Positions 43,233-54,430 of a stretch of DNA of 64,000 bases are shown one piece after another; position 1 is the stretch's first letter, and every line of letters begins with the position of its first letter. The translations under genes and the position numbers were made by a program. Location of the stretch: contig JAVXUO010003159.1 in the NCBI GenBank assembly GCA_033065855.1, forward strand, positions 62,001 to 126,000. Direction: 5' to 3'. The DNA comes from Escallonia rubra. Lineage: Eukaryota; Streptophyta; Magnoliopsida; Escalloniales; Escalloniaceae. The notes beneath the pieces were generated by a model. The model was not told the origin of the DNA and searched no databases. It saw nothing but the letters and a program-made list of their open reading frames with translations.

Positions 43233-43602
43233 ATGGGAAGCCATGCTCACCGAAAACTAGCCGCTACGGCATGTTCCTTGGGCGCAACGCGTCTCATGGC
43301 ATTCAGTCTCGGCGTGACCCGCGTGATCATCAGCAGTGACCCCGACACGGCCAAGGAAATCCTTTGTGGGAGCTCGTTTTTGGACCGCCCCACGAAGGAA
43401 TCAGCCCGGCTGCTGATGTTCGAGCGTGCCATTGGATTCGCTCCCTCTGGTGCCTACTGGCGCCAGCTCAGGAAGATTGCGTCAAACCACATGTTCTCCC
43501 CAAGGAGAATTTCAAGCCTCGAGGGCGTTCGACAACATGTAGTCGACGACATGATTGCTGGGGCGGTCCAAAAACGGTCCAAAAGCATAAGAAACTCGAA
43601 GG
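43233..43602 (+). pseudogene. CYP78A cytochrome P450 fragment, continuation
   Basis: From the ATG at 43,233 the frame reads MGSHAHRKLAATACSLG, then MAFSLGVTRVIISSDPDTAK, FLDRPTKESARLLMFERAIG and YWRQLRKIASNHMFSPRRI. This is the conserved segment following the hinge in CYP78A proteins. Removing 42,555-43,232 (678 bp, a multiple of three) makes both P450 parts contiguous in frame, showing the oxidase piece was inserted into a P450 fragment. It ends shortly after a K/R-rich stretch at about 43,600; the I-helix, ExxR and haem-Cys regions are not present. Confidence 0.85.
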
Positions 43603-43825
43603 TAATCCCTCCACCTCGTCACTAGTCTGCAATTTCAATTTTTGGGTGAGAGTTTGAGCTTCGCACAGTGGTTGTGGTGGCCACGAACATGGTTAGACAG
43701 TGGGGGAGTTGCAGGTGTTCATGTGTGTGTGTTCAGCTATTTTATGTGCATGATCTGTAGTATTATATGTTAATGTGTGAGTATGAGAGGAGGGGATGGA
43801 TTTCAGTGAGTTGTTGAGGAGGTTG

Positions 43826-43826
<1 letters not shown>

Positions 43827-43860
<34 letters not shown>
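43827..43860 (+). repeat. (TG)n microsatellite in the Pack-MULE
   Basis: An uninterrupted TG repeat within a longer TG-rich, transcript-sense stretch (43,670-44,080) that forms the right interior of the gene-capturing element. No coding capacity. Confidence 0.85.
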
Positions 43861-43864
<4 letters not shown>

Positions 43865-44708
43865 GGGTGTGTTTGTGGGTGATTATGTGTGCGAATTGAA
43901 TGTAATTAGGTGTTAATGGTGCATATGTGTGTGTTGCAAGGTGTTTTGAGTGATATAGAGTGGGTTTGGTGGGGAATTAGTGTGTGTTTGTAAGGGTGAT
44001 TGTGTGGGTGTGCGACTGTACGTTTGTGTGTGACTGTGTGTGTATATGTGATAATCTGTGCGTATAGGCTGGTGTAATTGTGTTTAAATTATGTTACTTG
44101 GTGTTAGTTAATCCATGGAGGTGTTTTCTAGTGTGTTGAGGACAAATTAATGGGTGTATGTGTGAGTTGGAACCGCCATGTGATCCTGCTGAAGGTGGAA
44201 GAAGAGAAATAGGTGTAAATAAGGTGAAAGTAGGGGTGTGATTCAAATAGTAATTGAAATTGTCTTTCATGGTGAATGAAGGGTATGAGGGCAGAAAGGT
44301 CTTTTTATGACCAGCCGTTAACCCCGTCAAAGAAATCTAAATTTTTGGGGCTGAGTGTAATTTTCAAAGATAGTGAGGTCCGCGTGTAATTTAGGGAAAA
44401 CTTCAGGGGTGCCGAGAGTAATTAACCCTAATAAATAATGCAACAATTTGGACTTCCGGTTGTGAAATCTCTTGATTTTTGAAGAATCGTTTGGTACGGA
44501 TATTATCACCGAATATTATCACGTCATCGGCATCGATAGATCCGAATAGAGAGCTCGCCGCTATTTAGCAGAATTGCAAAAACATGTAATATGAATTTTC
44601 ACCTAAGAACTTCTCACGTACTCACTTTTTGGAAGGATGAGCACTTCGACTTTTGCATCTCTTTGGGACGTAAACCTTCACCGGTCTTAGATTGTCATGT
44701 GCCAATTA

Positions 44709-45406
44709 AGAATGTGATACCGTTCAAATCGATTTTAATCGTTCAAACCGAACCAATTCAAGCCGAACCGTCCAAAAATTTTAACGGTTCGATTTTACAT
44801 TTCTCAAACCGACCTCGTTCGATTCACGATTCACATTTTTTAAACTGATCACAAACGATCCGACCCGACCTATGATATATTAATTTTATTTTTAGCTAGT
44901 GACATTTATTGATAATTTTCACATACAACGTACTAAGCAAATTTAAATAAACAAAACCTTGAAAGTTAAAAGAAAAAAAAATAATGAAAGCAATTATAAT
45001 ACAAAAGTCTAGTGATCGATATATCATATATACTTATCCATTCTTCCTCACCATCAATGATAAAGGCATAACTGAATTTTTATTGTAACATATGTTGAAC
45101 AATACTTAATCTTTCGTTAATACGAGCACTTAAATACTGAATGCAATAAAGTTATGTGCATTTTAGAAAAAGAAAAAAAAATTATAACTTCAATTTCGAA
45201 TAATAGTTGTATCTAATAGTTAGTGTGTAAAGAGACATCTTTTTTAAAATGAGCGCAAACCGACCAAATTGAACTGTTTAAACAAATTAAATCGAATCGT
45301 TCAAACCGATAGTGTTTGATTTTATTCGGTTTATGATTTTCAAATCGAGAGATAACAGTTTGATTTGCGGTTTAACCTTCACACCCGAATTGTACTCACT
45401 CCTAGT
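44709..45406. mobile_element. Non-autonomous hAT-like element
   Basis: Flanked by exact direct repeats GCCAATTA (44,701-44,708 and 45,407-45,414; the match extends to GTGCCAATTA). Both subterminal regions are rich in CGGTT/AACCG words in opposite orientation, typical of some plant hAT derivatives. The terminal repeats are short and imperfect (AGAATGTGATAC versus AGGAGTGAGTAC). 698 bp, no coding capacity. Confidence 0.65.
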
Positions 45407-45507
45407 GCCAATTATCAAAATACTCTTAAGTGGGTGGCGTTTATACCATGTGATTTATATAAACAATGAGCATTGAGTGACTACAATATATGAGATCGTA
45501 GAGTCTA

Positions 45508-45847
45508 CTCCCTCCGTCCCACAAAAAATTATCGTATTTTCTTTTTGAGACGTCTGACAAAAATTACTCACTTTTCAAATTAAGAAATATTATGTAGGTA
45601 CTTTTACATATTTATCTTTTTTAATTATATTTTCTCTCCACATTTATCTCTTCACCAACTAATTTTTTTTTCTCCGGACCGACTTATTTATATTATTTTA
45701 TTTTATTTCTCTATCCACATTTAACACTCTACTATTTAATTTTTTCTCTCATGTCCTATTTTCTTTCTCTCTTTTCTCTAAAAGTTAGAATGAAAAGCAT
45801 ACAATATATGATTTAAAACGTAATCAATTCACGTGGGACAAAGAAAA
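45508..45847. mobile_element. Stowaway/Tc1-mariner-type MITE
   Basis: The left end CTCCCTCCGTCCCACAAAAA, preceded by TA, is the classical Stowaway terminus. The right end is decayed (ACGTGGGACAAAGAAAATA) but keeps the GTGGGAC core in inverted orientation. About 340 bp, AT-rich, no coding capacity. Confidence 0.75.
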
Positions 45848-46637
45848 TATTTTTTTAGTGAAACGAAAAAGGTTCGAACTGATCTTAAACCATTGCACTA
45901 GTTCGAGACATAAGATTGAAAGGCAATACAAATCTTCCGCCACAAAAAATGTCAGGAAATATACTCTTATTAGAACCAAAAATTGTAATATCAACCTGGA
46001 AAAGGACATCATTTTTCTTTACTTTGCTACTCCCCAAATACTTTTGTCCAGGAATGTCACTGTCTGAATGACCCAATTACCCCCATCAACCCTTCAGTGT
46101 CATGTTGCGTAAGCAGGGTCAGTTCTGATACTGCAATGATCAGAGGTCTCCCTTAGATGCTGAGCCCAGACTCCAATGCACAACCAGTTGTGCCCACCTA
46201 ACCTCCCCCTCAATGATATTTTTCCCATAATCAATACTCACTTGTGTCAGTACCAAATTCACATCTGGGAAACCAAAAAGTGTCCCCCTGATATGATGAC
46301 GATTGGTTCACTTGTTGTGAAAGGAGTTACCCGTACGGCGTCGTATTACAGTTAAAAATGTTGGATTTGCACTCCCAGTTTTTACTGTCACTGTTTCACC
46401 TTTTGTTACTGATGATGATGTTGCTTCCCAGCTGGATCTGTGCGGCTGTAGAGGCTTCTGGTCCTGGTTACCCCACATGTCCCATCAAGCCACCACCCCC
46501 TTCCCCCACAACTCTCTGCCTTTTTCTTCAGAGTTGATTCCAAAGGTCCTTTTTCCAACTTTTCATTCTCTTTTTTTTCTTTTCCAAAAATTAGGTCTTT
46601 TTCTTTTTCGCAAGGTGTTCACCACTGTGTTTTCTTC

Positions 46638-46644
46638 TATAAAT
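46638..46644 (+). promoter_or_regulatory. TATA box of the bZIP gene
   Basis: TATAAAT about 640 bp before the main start codon, giving an expected leader of roughly 600 nt. This long unspliced leader is typical of S1-class bZIP genes and contains the uORFs listed separately. Confidence 0.55.
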
Positions 46645-46878
46645 CCCACCCGCAATACCCTCATCACCCTCCTTCCTCTTCTCCTTCTCTCCCATCTTGT
46701 AGTCTTTAGTGTGACGCTGCTGCTTGTGATACCCCCTGTAGATCTTCTTGAATTCTGGGTTTGGTTTGAATCTCTGTCAAAGGTTGGATTTTTGGTTCAA
46801 GACCAAAATCCCGTCTGAAGATTCTCTTGATCTTTCCAATTTCCCTGCAAATATCCCAGTTTCTTGATATAACAACTC

Positions 46879-46896
46879 ATGTCGCACAGACTCTGA
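46879..46896 (+). other. Minimal uORF 1 of the bZIP leader
   Basis: A five-codon upstream frame (ATG to TGA) before the conserved sucrose-control uORF. Short leading uORFs are also present in the Arabidopsis homologues; a role here is an inference. Confidence 0.5.
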
Positions 46897-46942
46897 AACC
46901 TTTCTTCTGGGATTCTTGAAAGGCGTACCCAAAGAAACATTG

Positions 46943-46996
46943 ATGTTCAACCTCTTGCTTTTGATGTTTGAGATTCATGTCTCCGATACTAAGTGA
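46943..46996 (+). other. Overlapping uORF in the bZIP leader
   Basis: A 17-aa upstream frame beginning MFNLLLLMFEIHV. It overlaps the first 20 bases of the conserved uORF in a different frame, so ribosomes starting here would bypass the conserved uORF's first ATG. Confidence 0.5.
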
Positions 46997-47102
46997 ACTC
47001 TTTCTTTCTGGGTTTATGATAAATTCCACATATAGGCGCAGGACCCATCTCGTTCAATCCTTCTCAGTTGTCTTCCTCCACTGGTTCTATTACATTTCAT
47101 AA
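46977..47102 (+). CDS. Sucrose-control peptide uORF of the S1 bZIP gene
   Basis: A 41-aa upstream frame starting MSPILSELFLSGFMINSTY and ending THLVQSFSVVFLHWFYYIS before TAA. The C-terminal part matches the conserved sucrose-control (SC) peptide found only in leaders of S1-group bZIP mRNAs (Arabidopsis bZIP1, 2, 11, 44, 53). In those genes the nascent peptide stalls the ribosome when sucrose is high and so represses translation of the main frame. A second in-frame ATG (MINSTY, 47,016) gives the shorter form also known from Arabidopsis. It lies 178 nt before the main ATG on the same exon. Confidence 0.93.
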   Translation: MSPILSELFLSGFMINSTYRRRTHLVQSFSVVFLHWFYYIS

Positions 47103-47280
47103 CTATCCCCTCACATCTAGCCTAAACTAGCATTATACCTCTATATACATCTATAGTGCTTTATTCTCTTTTATCTATAAGATAAATCTGAACTACTACA
47201 GCCCAATTAGTATCTGGGACCTGGGTATTTACTTATCTCTCTCTTGAATCTGTGCTAATCATTTTCTTGAGGTTTCATTC

Positions 47281-47742
47281 ATGGCTTCCTCTAGTGGGAC
47301 ATCTTCAGGGTCATCTCTGCTGCAAAACTCTGGTTCTGAAGAAGATCTTCAACAGCTGATGGATCAGAGAAAGAGGAAGAGAATGATATCGAACCGCGAA
47401 TCTGCGAGAAGGTCAAGGATGAGGAAGCAGAAGCACTTGGATGACCTGATGAACCAATTGGCTCAGCTGAGGAAAGAAAACAACCTCATCATCACCAACT
47501 TGAGTGCCACCAGCGAGCATTACATCAATGTTGAGTCGGAGAACTCGGTCCTCCGAGCCCAGGTGGGAGAGCTCAGCCACAGGTTGCAGTCACTCACTGA
47601 AATCATCAGCTTCATGAGTGATGGTTTTGGCTCTGCTGAGGTGCAGCCTAATTACAACTATGGGTTCATGAATAACGGCCTGAATTATCTGTATGTGAAC
47701 CAGCCGCCCATCATGGCCGCTGCAGACATGATGCAGTACTGA
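47281..47742 (+). CDS. S1-group bZIP transcription factor
   Basis: Single-exon 153-aa basic leucine zipper protein. The S1 group binds ACGT-containing elements, usually as heterodimers with C-group bZIPs, and reprogrammes metabolism under low energy or sugar signals. The basic region holds NRESARRSR (N38-x7-R46) preceded by KRKR. The leucine zipper runs about 53-105 and is long, as in this group. The N-terminus is Ser-rich and the tail ends NQPPIMAAADMMQY, similar to bZIP11/bZIP44-type proteins. Small size, lack of introns and the SC-peptide uORF in the leader together fix the S1 assignment; which of the five S1 members it corresponds to cannot be told from sequence alone. Expected regulation is sucrose-induced translational repression through the uORF. 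Confidence 0.95.
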   Translation: MASSSGTSSGSSLLQNSGSEEDLQQLMDQRKRKRMISNRESARRSRMRKQKHLDDLMNQLAQLRKENNLIITNLSATSEHYINVESENSVLRAQVGELSHRLQSLTEIISFMSDGFGSAEVQPNYNYGFMNNGLNYLYVNQPPIMAAADMMQY

Positions 47743-48099
47743 TTTCTAGAGAGGGAGAATCATTTCAGTTAGCATGATCTAAGAGTAGAGTTATGGATAA
47801 TATCTCAGTGACAACCTTGTGTCTTTTAGCGACAAACGTTCTGTGATATTGGTCCCGATGTAAGAATTATTATTGCTATGAAAGAGTGAGGACAATAAGA
47901 GGAGGGATTTGGTCGTAAAGTTCTTGTAGATGGGGCTGCTTGTAGGTATTGATTCTCAAGAGCTATAACTGTACTTTGTCCTCTCAGTTTATATATTGAT
48001 GAAGTTTATTGTACATAAAAATCTCTGCTTATGCAGTTCATGTTGGCTGTTATGTGTGCGCAGTGAATGATAACTGTTGCCTTGTTTGACTGAAATTCC

Positions 48100-49830
48100 G
48101 TGAAGTATTACAACAAGAGATGAGATTAGATCATAACATACATAATAATTGAAGTTTTCTCATAATAGGGTAAGATACACGCCTTTGGCATTTGTCTACT
48201 ACACTACAGCTAGTTGAAGATACATAAAAGGTGTAGTGGGCATTGAGACGCACTGATTTTCCTTAAAAGCAGTCAAATCTGTGTTTCTTTTGCTTAGCAG
48301 TGTTCTTGTAGTTTTACTTGCTCCTGCTTAACACTAGCTTTCACAAGAGACAAAAAGAGGGTCTGATTCAAGGATTGGTGTTAGTCTTTCCGAAGTCTTA
48401 TACTAATGTTTTCTCAATTCATGTATCAAGGTTTGTTCTTAGTGCTAGTTGGTCTTCCCTGGCGTTGGGTTCATGCAGTTTCTTTGTCACTTCTCTAACG
48501 AATAATGCTAGCTTTTTATAGACTTGTCTACTAAGTTTTATTTTTTGAATGAGCTGCGTAGTCAAGTACTTTTAAGTATTACTATTTTCGAATTATTAAT
48601 AAGAGACTGTCACTGATACCACTTGTCGAGAGAGTCCTGGGCCATGAACTCGCGCTCAACCCGTGCGGCACTTAGACAAGCCAACTCGATGATCACCTAA
48701 GTCAGTCTTTCTCCCCAAAACTTGCCGGTCCCGTTGACAAGCACCTCACCAACACTTGTTGCCTCTCCCTTTGGTGTGGAGTTCGATCCCTTAGTGTCTA
48801 CGGCCAACACTCACACACGCACCATAGAGACGGTTGGTCTAAAGAGGATTTTATTACACGAGAAGGTTATACAAGAGACACTCTTGGATTACAAAAGTTC
48901 TCTCCACCAATCTAGGATGAACTCTCTTGGATCCTTTCATTTGAAAGACATCTTAGGTGAGACATATCTGGGTGTACAATGTGCATTGTCAATGACTTCA
49001 CCCGTATCGTTAAGCATAAAAACATAGTTCGGTGGCTCGTTCTTTGAGAGTTTAAACTGTTAGAGCAACTCGTAGCTTCATATGATATCAGAATTTTCGT
49101 TGCAAACCCTCTTGGATTCAAATTTTTGAGCTTACATCAGGGCTTGCATGTCGCATTTTTTGAGCTATAGGTAATTAACATGTTTGTAAAACTGAATCTC
49201 GTAAAATTTACTTGACATGCTTTAAAACCGATTCTCATAAACTCTCTATTGGTGGACCAATGTGAAGGGTTGTGAAAATACAACCAATTACTAATTAGTA
49301 GAGAAAATATTCCAAGTTCTAGAAGAGCACAGGGAAGGACATGCATGTTACAAGCAGAACCGTGACATGCTCAAGGTGTTAAGGTGGAAGTATTGCTCAG
49401 TTGTCAGCAGTCCCAGCCCCAATTTTCTACACCACGTGCAGGGAACTATCTTCCAGAGTATATGTACTACACCACAAGTCCTCCACAACGTAATTAACTT
49501 AATAGTTGTACCTTCTTGCCCCGGGAAACCAGTCTTGGAAGGACAAAAGAAACGTGGTTGGATGCTTTAAGGAACTAGGAAGATGCATTCCAATTATTCA
49601 CTCCATGTTATGTTTAGACAAAATCTCAAAATTGGGCGACAACTACGCTCTAGAAATTTGAAAGCGTCACTCAAAACATAACGGGTTCTCTTGTCGTGTA
49701 TCCAAAATCATTATGATGCATGTATAGCTGGTTACACCTCAAATGAGGCTTCTAGACCATTTTTTTAGTGGATCGATCACTCAACATTTCACAACATTAG
49801 GGTTAGCGCAAAGTATTATGCATTAGACTA
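48100..49830. other. Intergenic, no gene seen
   Basis: Follows the bZIP 3' untranslated region (likely end near 48,020). 48,600-49,020 has a mixed-composition stretch with a chance 101-codon frame; it could be retroelement debris, but no ends or domains were recognised. Confidence 0.4.
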
Positions 49831-50639
49831 AGGGTGTGTTTGATAACGCAATTAAGTACTTAAAATTTAAAGTTTTAATGATTATCAATTAAGTGCGTTT
49901 GATAACGCTAAATCTTGTATCACTTAAAAAATTAAGTCCTACCAAAAATAGACTAAAATTGTAAGCCATGTTGACTTACTTAATGCTGATCACTTAATTC
50001 TAAGTGAGATAGTTAAAAAAGTTATTTAACATATTTTTACATAAAAAAAAATTTAATTACCACCACGATACCGCCTCAATTAATTTGTTGACAACACCGT
50101 CTCGACCACAATACAAGTACCACCACAACCATTATTTCATTTTGTTACTAGCACCACAATTATCATGACATAGTCACTATCACCGCCACCTCCACCATAC
50201 CGTCGCTATTGTCACTATGTCTGTTTTCACCAAAATCTAAAGATCCACCACACTACAACCACTGACCGCCATGTCGCCGCCTTTCGCTATCATCACAATT
50301 ACCAACACCACTTCTTCATGCTCCATTACCGCCACCATTGACAGTTTTTTGTCGCCGCCACCACCACCACTCCATCGTCACTGCCACCACCACCACCATC
50401 AACACGATTTTAGCCCCCCCTCCCAAAAAAAAAATATATTACAAAGTACTTAAACACATGAATAATTTTGGTAGAATGGATAAATTTGTATATAAACAAT
50501 TTTCAGTTATCTACTTTTGATTTACCAAACATGTTAACTTATTTTTCAGTAAAAAATTCAGTCGCTTAAAATTTTCAGTTTTACAAATTCAGTGCTTAAC
50601 TTTTTTAGCACTTGAATTTTAGTTTTATCAAACAACCCT
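49831..50639. mobile_element. Probable hAT-like MITE
   Basis: The left end AGGGTGTGTTTGATAAC and reversed right end AGGGTTGTTTGATAAAAC are inverted and followed by ACTTAA/TTAAGT-rich subterminal sequence. Flanks show only a partial 8-bp match (TTAGACTA versus TAAGACAT). The interior (50,160-50,410) is rich in CACCAC triplets. No coding capacity is supported. Confidence 0.5.
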
Positions 50640-53600
50640 TAAGACATAACACGACAGCCCTTCGTGTGGTTTAAATCCTATTTTCTACGCACACTTGCGC
50701 TAAGTACCCACACAATGAGGCTACAACACTCTAATAGTGTAACAAAACTTTTTGGGCAAAATATTACTAATAATTATATCCAGCAGCAAAAGTTCTCACA
50801 ATGGTCGACTCAAAGGTGAAATATATTCCTAGGCAGCAAATATTGATCTTTTGCAACTAACATCACATTTTCTTCAATTACGCTTTTATAAACATCTCAG
50901 TTCTTTTTCTCTGGCTGTGTATAATCCATAGCACTTACATTCGTAAACTGCATAAATGATACTTTTATTGGGACAAACTTTTTTGCACATATTTTTACCA
51001 TTTATGCACTCTTCTGTGTATGTTTGTCATCAAAAGTATGTAAAATTACACTAAGTTTATACATTATTATAGCTTCCGCACCTTGCTTTATTTTGCCGTT
51101 AGAAAAAAGTATTAGAGTCAATACTTTGATATTCGAGCGACACCATAAGCGACGTTACCTTTGTATAAAGTCAGGCGTAAGGATCCGCGAGACTTCTTAA
51201 CAAAATACTGTGCATAAGACCTTAACAAAAAAATTATACAAAACTTAATCCCAACTTCAAATCGAAGGCAAAATATACCGAATCAAAACTAGTCTCTCAC
51301 TGGTAGATGCATATAACAGGTAAGGCAAAACACAATGGCATCATGTCATCTTCTTGATGCCGTCCAACACCTAAAGTACATAAAGTCTACAAACACTATG
51401 AGTAGCCCAGGCACAGAGGAAAAGGGAAATTGCATTCTTTACACTTTTTCATGTGAAGAAAGTGCCAAGAGTACATCTGCAAATGGGGCTGCAACTTGAT
51501 CTCCCATACAGAAATGGAGGCCATGCATGGGTTTTCTTTAGTTTCCATTAAGTTTTGTGCTTTCTATCTCGAGTAAAGAAATCAGACAGCACACTGCAAT
51601 TAAAGATTCCTGCCAAAAGAAAAACTAATGGAAAAAAGAGCAGAAGTTAGCCCAGTATTCTTTCTTTGATTTGATGCCTCATTTTTTCTTTCTTAAAACA
51701 AAAACAATGCAGAAGGGACAAGCATGTTTTAGTCACAATCTGATGTTCAGATCATAGTTCCGTAAGCACACATGCAACTTGCTTTTCATGAAACCCACCC
51801 TTTTTCAAGTGTATTAGGTAAGCTTTGTCAATGGTCACAAATGATAAGCCAAGGAGCCATTTGCAAAATGTCCTTGAATTGAGCCTAGTGAAGACAAAGA
51901 TTAGGCATGCATATAAACAGGGGGGAGACAAAAGAAAAATGAAAAATAACGTGTATGTTCACGCAAATGATCATCAACGTCAACTTGGTTTAGTGGAACA
52001 CTCAGCCAGGTTAGAGCTCAGTTTAACTTTAGCGTTTCGACGAAAATGAACAAGTACAGTATTATAGTATAACTTTTCAACATGTTCACTATATATTCAC
52101 GCACATGATTTTTTATTTTTTGCATAAATCTTGATAAAAAGCACGGCACATTGTTATTTGTCTCTAAAAATGAGTACATGCCCTTTCTTCTTCTGATAAA
52201 TTGGAAGTACCATGTCTTACATGGGAAACAAACGAGTAAAAAGTGCATATCTGGAGCTGATAACACCTATACCAATAAGATTTATTTTTTCCATGCAAAA
52301 TGTGGGTCAAGGATAGCATCTAACATTCAAGTTTATTGTTCATTAAGGAGAAAAGAGAAAAATTAGACTCGCGCACGTAACGATCAAAGGAAATAAGAAG
52401 AGAAAAGAAGAGAGAGAGAGAGGGGCAAAGGCCGTATTAAGTATGTAACACTATATCTTCGTAGTTAAACAACGAATCGTAAGATCTAGGGTTGGGGATT
52501 TATCTCTATTATTTTAGCTTGGAGCATAACTTCAACATGCAATGTTATAAGCCAAAAAACTATCTTCTTATTCTTTTTTTCTATTGTGGTCCATTACATA
52601 GAACATTAAAAAGATTTTATGGGATGGAATGAATCCGATGCTTACCTTGTTGGGTTATCACTAGTACCACTAATTTAATTTGTTTTTTACAATTGGCCAA
52701 ATTCTTTGGTGTTTTTATGGTGAATTATGGTGAAGGTGTGACTAAGAAACCTCAAATGATAAAGGGAATTAGAAAATATTCTATTACAAAAATAGTCTTT
52801 CTTCCCTTATGGTGCATATAGATTCAAGAAAAATTTATCTCCAGGATACAATACCAAATAATTTGAGAATGACACTTTTCTTGCACTATCAAGAACTCAC
52901 TCAGAATTAACTCAAATGATACTAATTAAAAAATATTTTACAGATAAAAAGAAGAATGTTTAAGTCGTGATTAGTTTCAAATGAAGTTTAAGACTTCATT
53001 TATAAGCAACGATCGTGCAAAAGGTAGAAAGGCCAAGTTTCTCGCATTTCCATACATTCGTTCAACAAGAAAGCCGCGGATCCAAAAATTTTAGCTTTTT
53101 CAAAAGAAAAAGCCTTTATAAGCAGCGATCGTGCGAAAGGTCACAAAATTTTGCATTTCTAGCATTTATTCTATCTCATCGATTACCATACCATTGGTTT
53201 GTTGAGCATCTACGAGACTTAAATCCCAAGATATTAGTGCTCGTCTGCCATCGAGGAAAATAAGGGTTTCTTTTTCTTTAATTCAATAGTTTTCACAATC
53301 ACTTTCTCGTATAAAATTTTGACAACCTAATGAATCCTCATGTCACATTATTTAAAAATCAAATTAAAACTAGGATAAGCTTACAACCCTATCAAATTGT
53401 ACCATAGCAAAGTGCATCCTTACCACATACCATACTTAATTCCTTAAAGACACTAAACTTCATAAGATGCCTCTTCTTCTTTCTTTTCCTTTTTTTTTTC
53501 CTTGGAAGTGGGGTGGGGGGAGAGGCTAGCTGTCCATTGTTGGAATCAATAGGCCATTGGCAAGTACCATGAGAAGCAGTAATCAATTGGATGTTTGCTT

Positions 53601-54430
53601 CACAGTGTCATCTTGTGTCACTGTAAGCTTGAAAAGAAATTGGTTGGGAAAGCATTAAAGAATAGGTAAAGAAGTTGAAGATTTTAGGTACAGTGGTAGT
53701 CCCCTCTTAATTAAAAGGCCAACACACACACAAAGAGGGGACAGAGACAGAGATGATGAAATCTCCTGTCATGCCTCTATTCTTTTTTCTTGTTCTGGGT
53801 GTGTGATGAAAGGCATTAGAAAAGTAAAAAGGAAACCGTGATCAATGAATGGCATTTCTTTACGAGATTGTGAGAGCATGTGGCCAGCCACGCTATTCAA
53901 TGGCTCACATGAATTCAACAAAAAGATGGGATTCTTCTTCATTTGTTTAGTGGCTGATTACTGATTGGCAAATTGTTTAATTCCGTGCAGTACTCTTGAT
54001 TGAGTTAAAGTTATGCTGATGATGTTTATGGCAGGGAATTCTTTAGTTCGGAAACTTGGTTGCTTCCACAAGATTATCAGTATTAAAGTACCAAAATTGA
54101 CGGTGGAGGAAGAGAGCTGTGATCGCTTGACTCTTTGGAGTGATAAGTGAGGTTTTGTTTTCAATTCTTTTTTTTAAAAAATAAAACAACTCACAAATAA
54201 ATTAAATAATATCTTCCAAACGAAGGAAGGTGGTTGAATGCTTATTCTTTCTTTTCAAAAAAAAGAATAGCTCGTACCTTTCATGTTACGTTGAAGTGTC
54301 GCATGCTAGAATTCAGTAATCAAGGTTGAATCGACATGTATATATATGGCTCGTGAATACGGACACATTAGCGCTTTTTCTTCTTTTACCACAAAAGAGA
54401 GAAAAATGAATTGTTAATTTTTTATTTGTG
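50640..54430. other. Long gene-poor stretch
   Basis: About 3.8 kb with no supported gene. A diverged direct duplication of roughly 115 bp lies at about 52,992-53,220 (ATAAGCAACGATCGTGCAAA and ATAAGCAGCGATCGTGCGAA). AG-rich microsatellite-like sequence is at 52,391-52,424. I saw no tRNA or known microRNA sequence. Confidence 0.4.

Larger units (their letters stand above)
41804..44428. mobile_element. Pack-MULE carrying nested CYP78A and polyphenol oxidase fragments
   Basis: Inverted ends match over about 75 bp with few mismatches: left GGGTTAATTACTCTCGGCAC, right reversed GGGTTAATTACTCTCGGCAC, then CCCTGA.GTTT..CCTAAATTACAC on both. The 9-bp flanks AAATAAATA (41,795-41,803) and TAATAAATA (44,429-44,437) agree at eight positions, the Mutator target length. 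The 2,625-bp interior carries host gene fragments (42,429-43,600) and a TG-rich tract (43,670-44,080). It has no transposase, so this is a non-autonomous gene-capturing element. Low-complexity flanks make the target duplication less certain than the ends. Confidence 0.85.

Noticed and set aside
46477-46818. 113-codon frame before the bZIP gene
   Set aside because: It overlaps the predicted TATA box and leader and has no family resemblance; the leader is explained by the uORFs.
48620-49030. Possible retroelement LTR
   Set aside because: No TG/CA ends, primer-binding site or target duplication could be placed.
53700-53745. GTCCCCTCTT/AAGAGGGGAC inverted pair as a microRNA hairpin or terminator
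   Set aside because: The stem is only ten base pairs with a loop of about 30 and no extended pairing, too short for a plant microRNA precursor.
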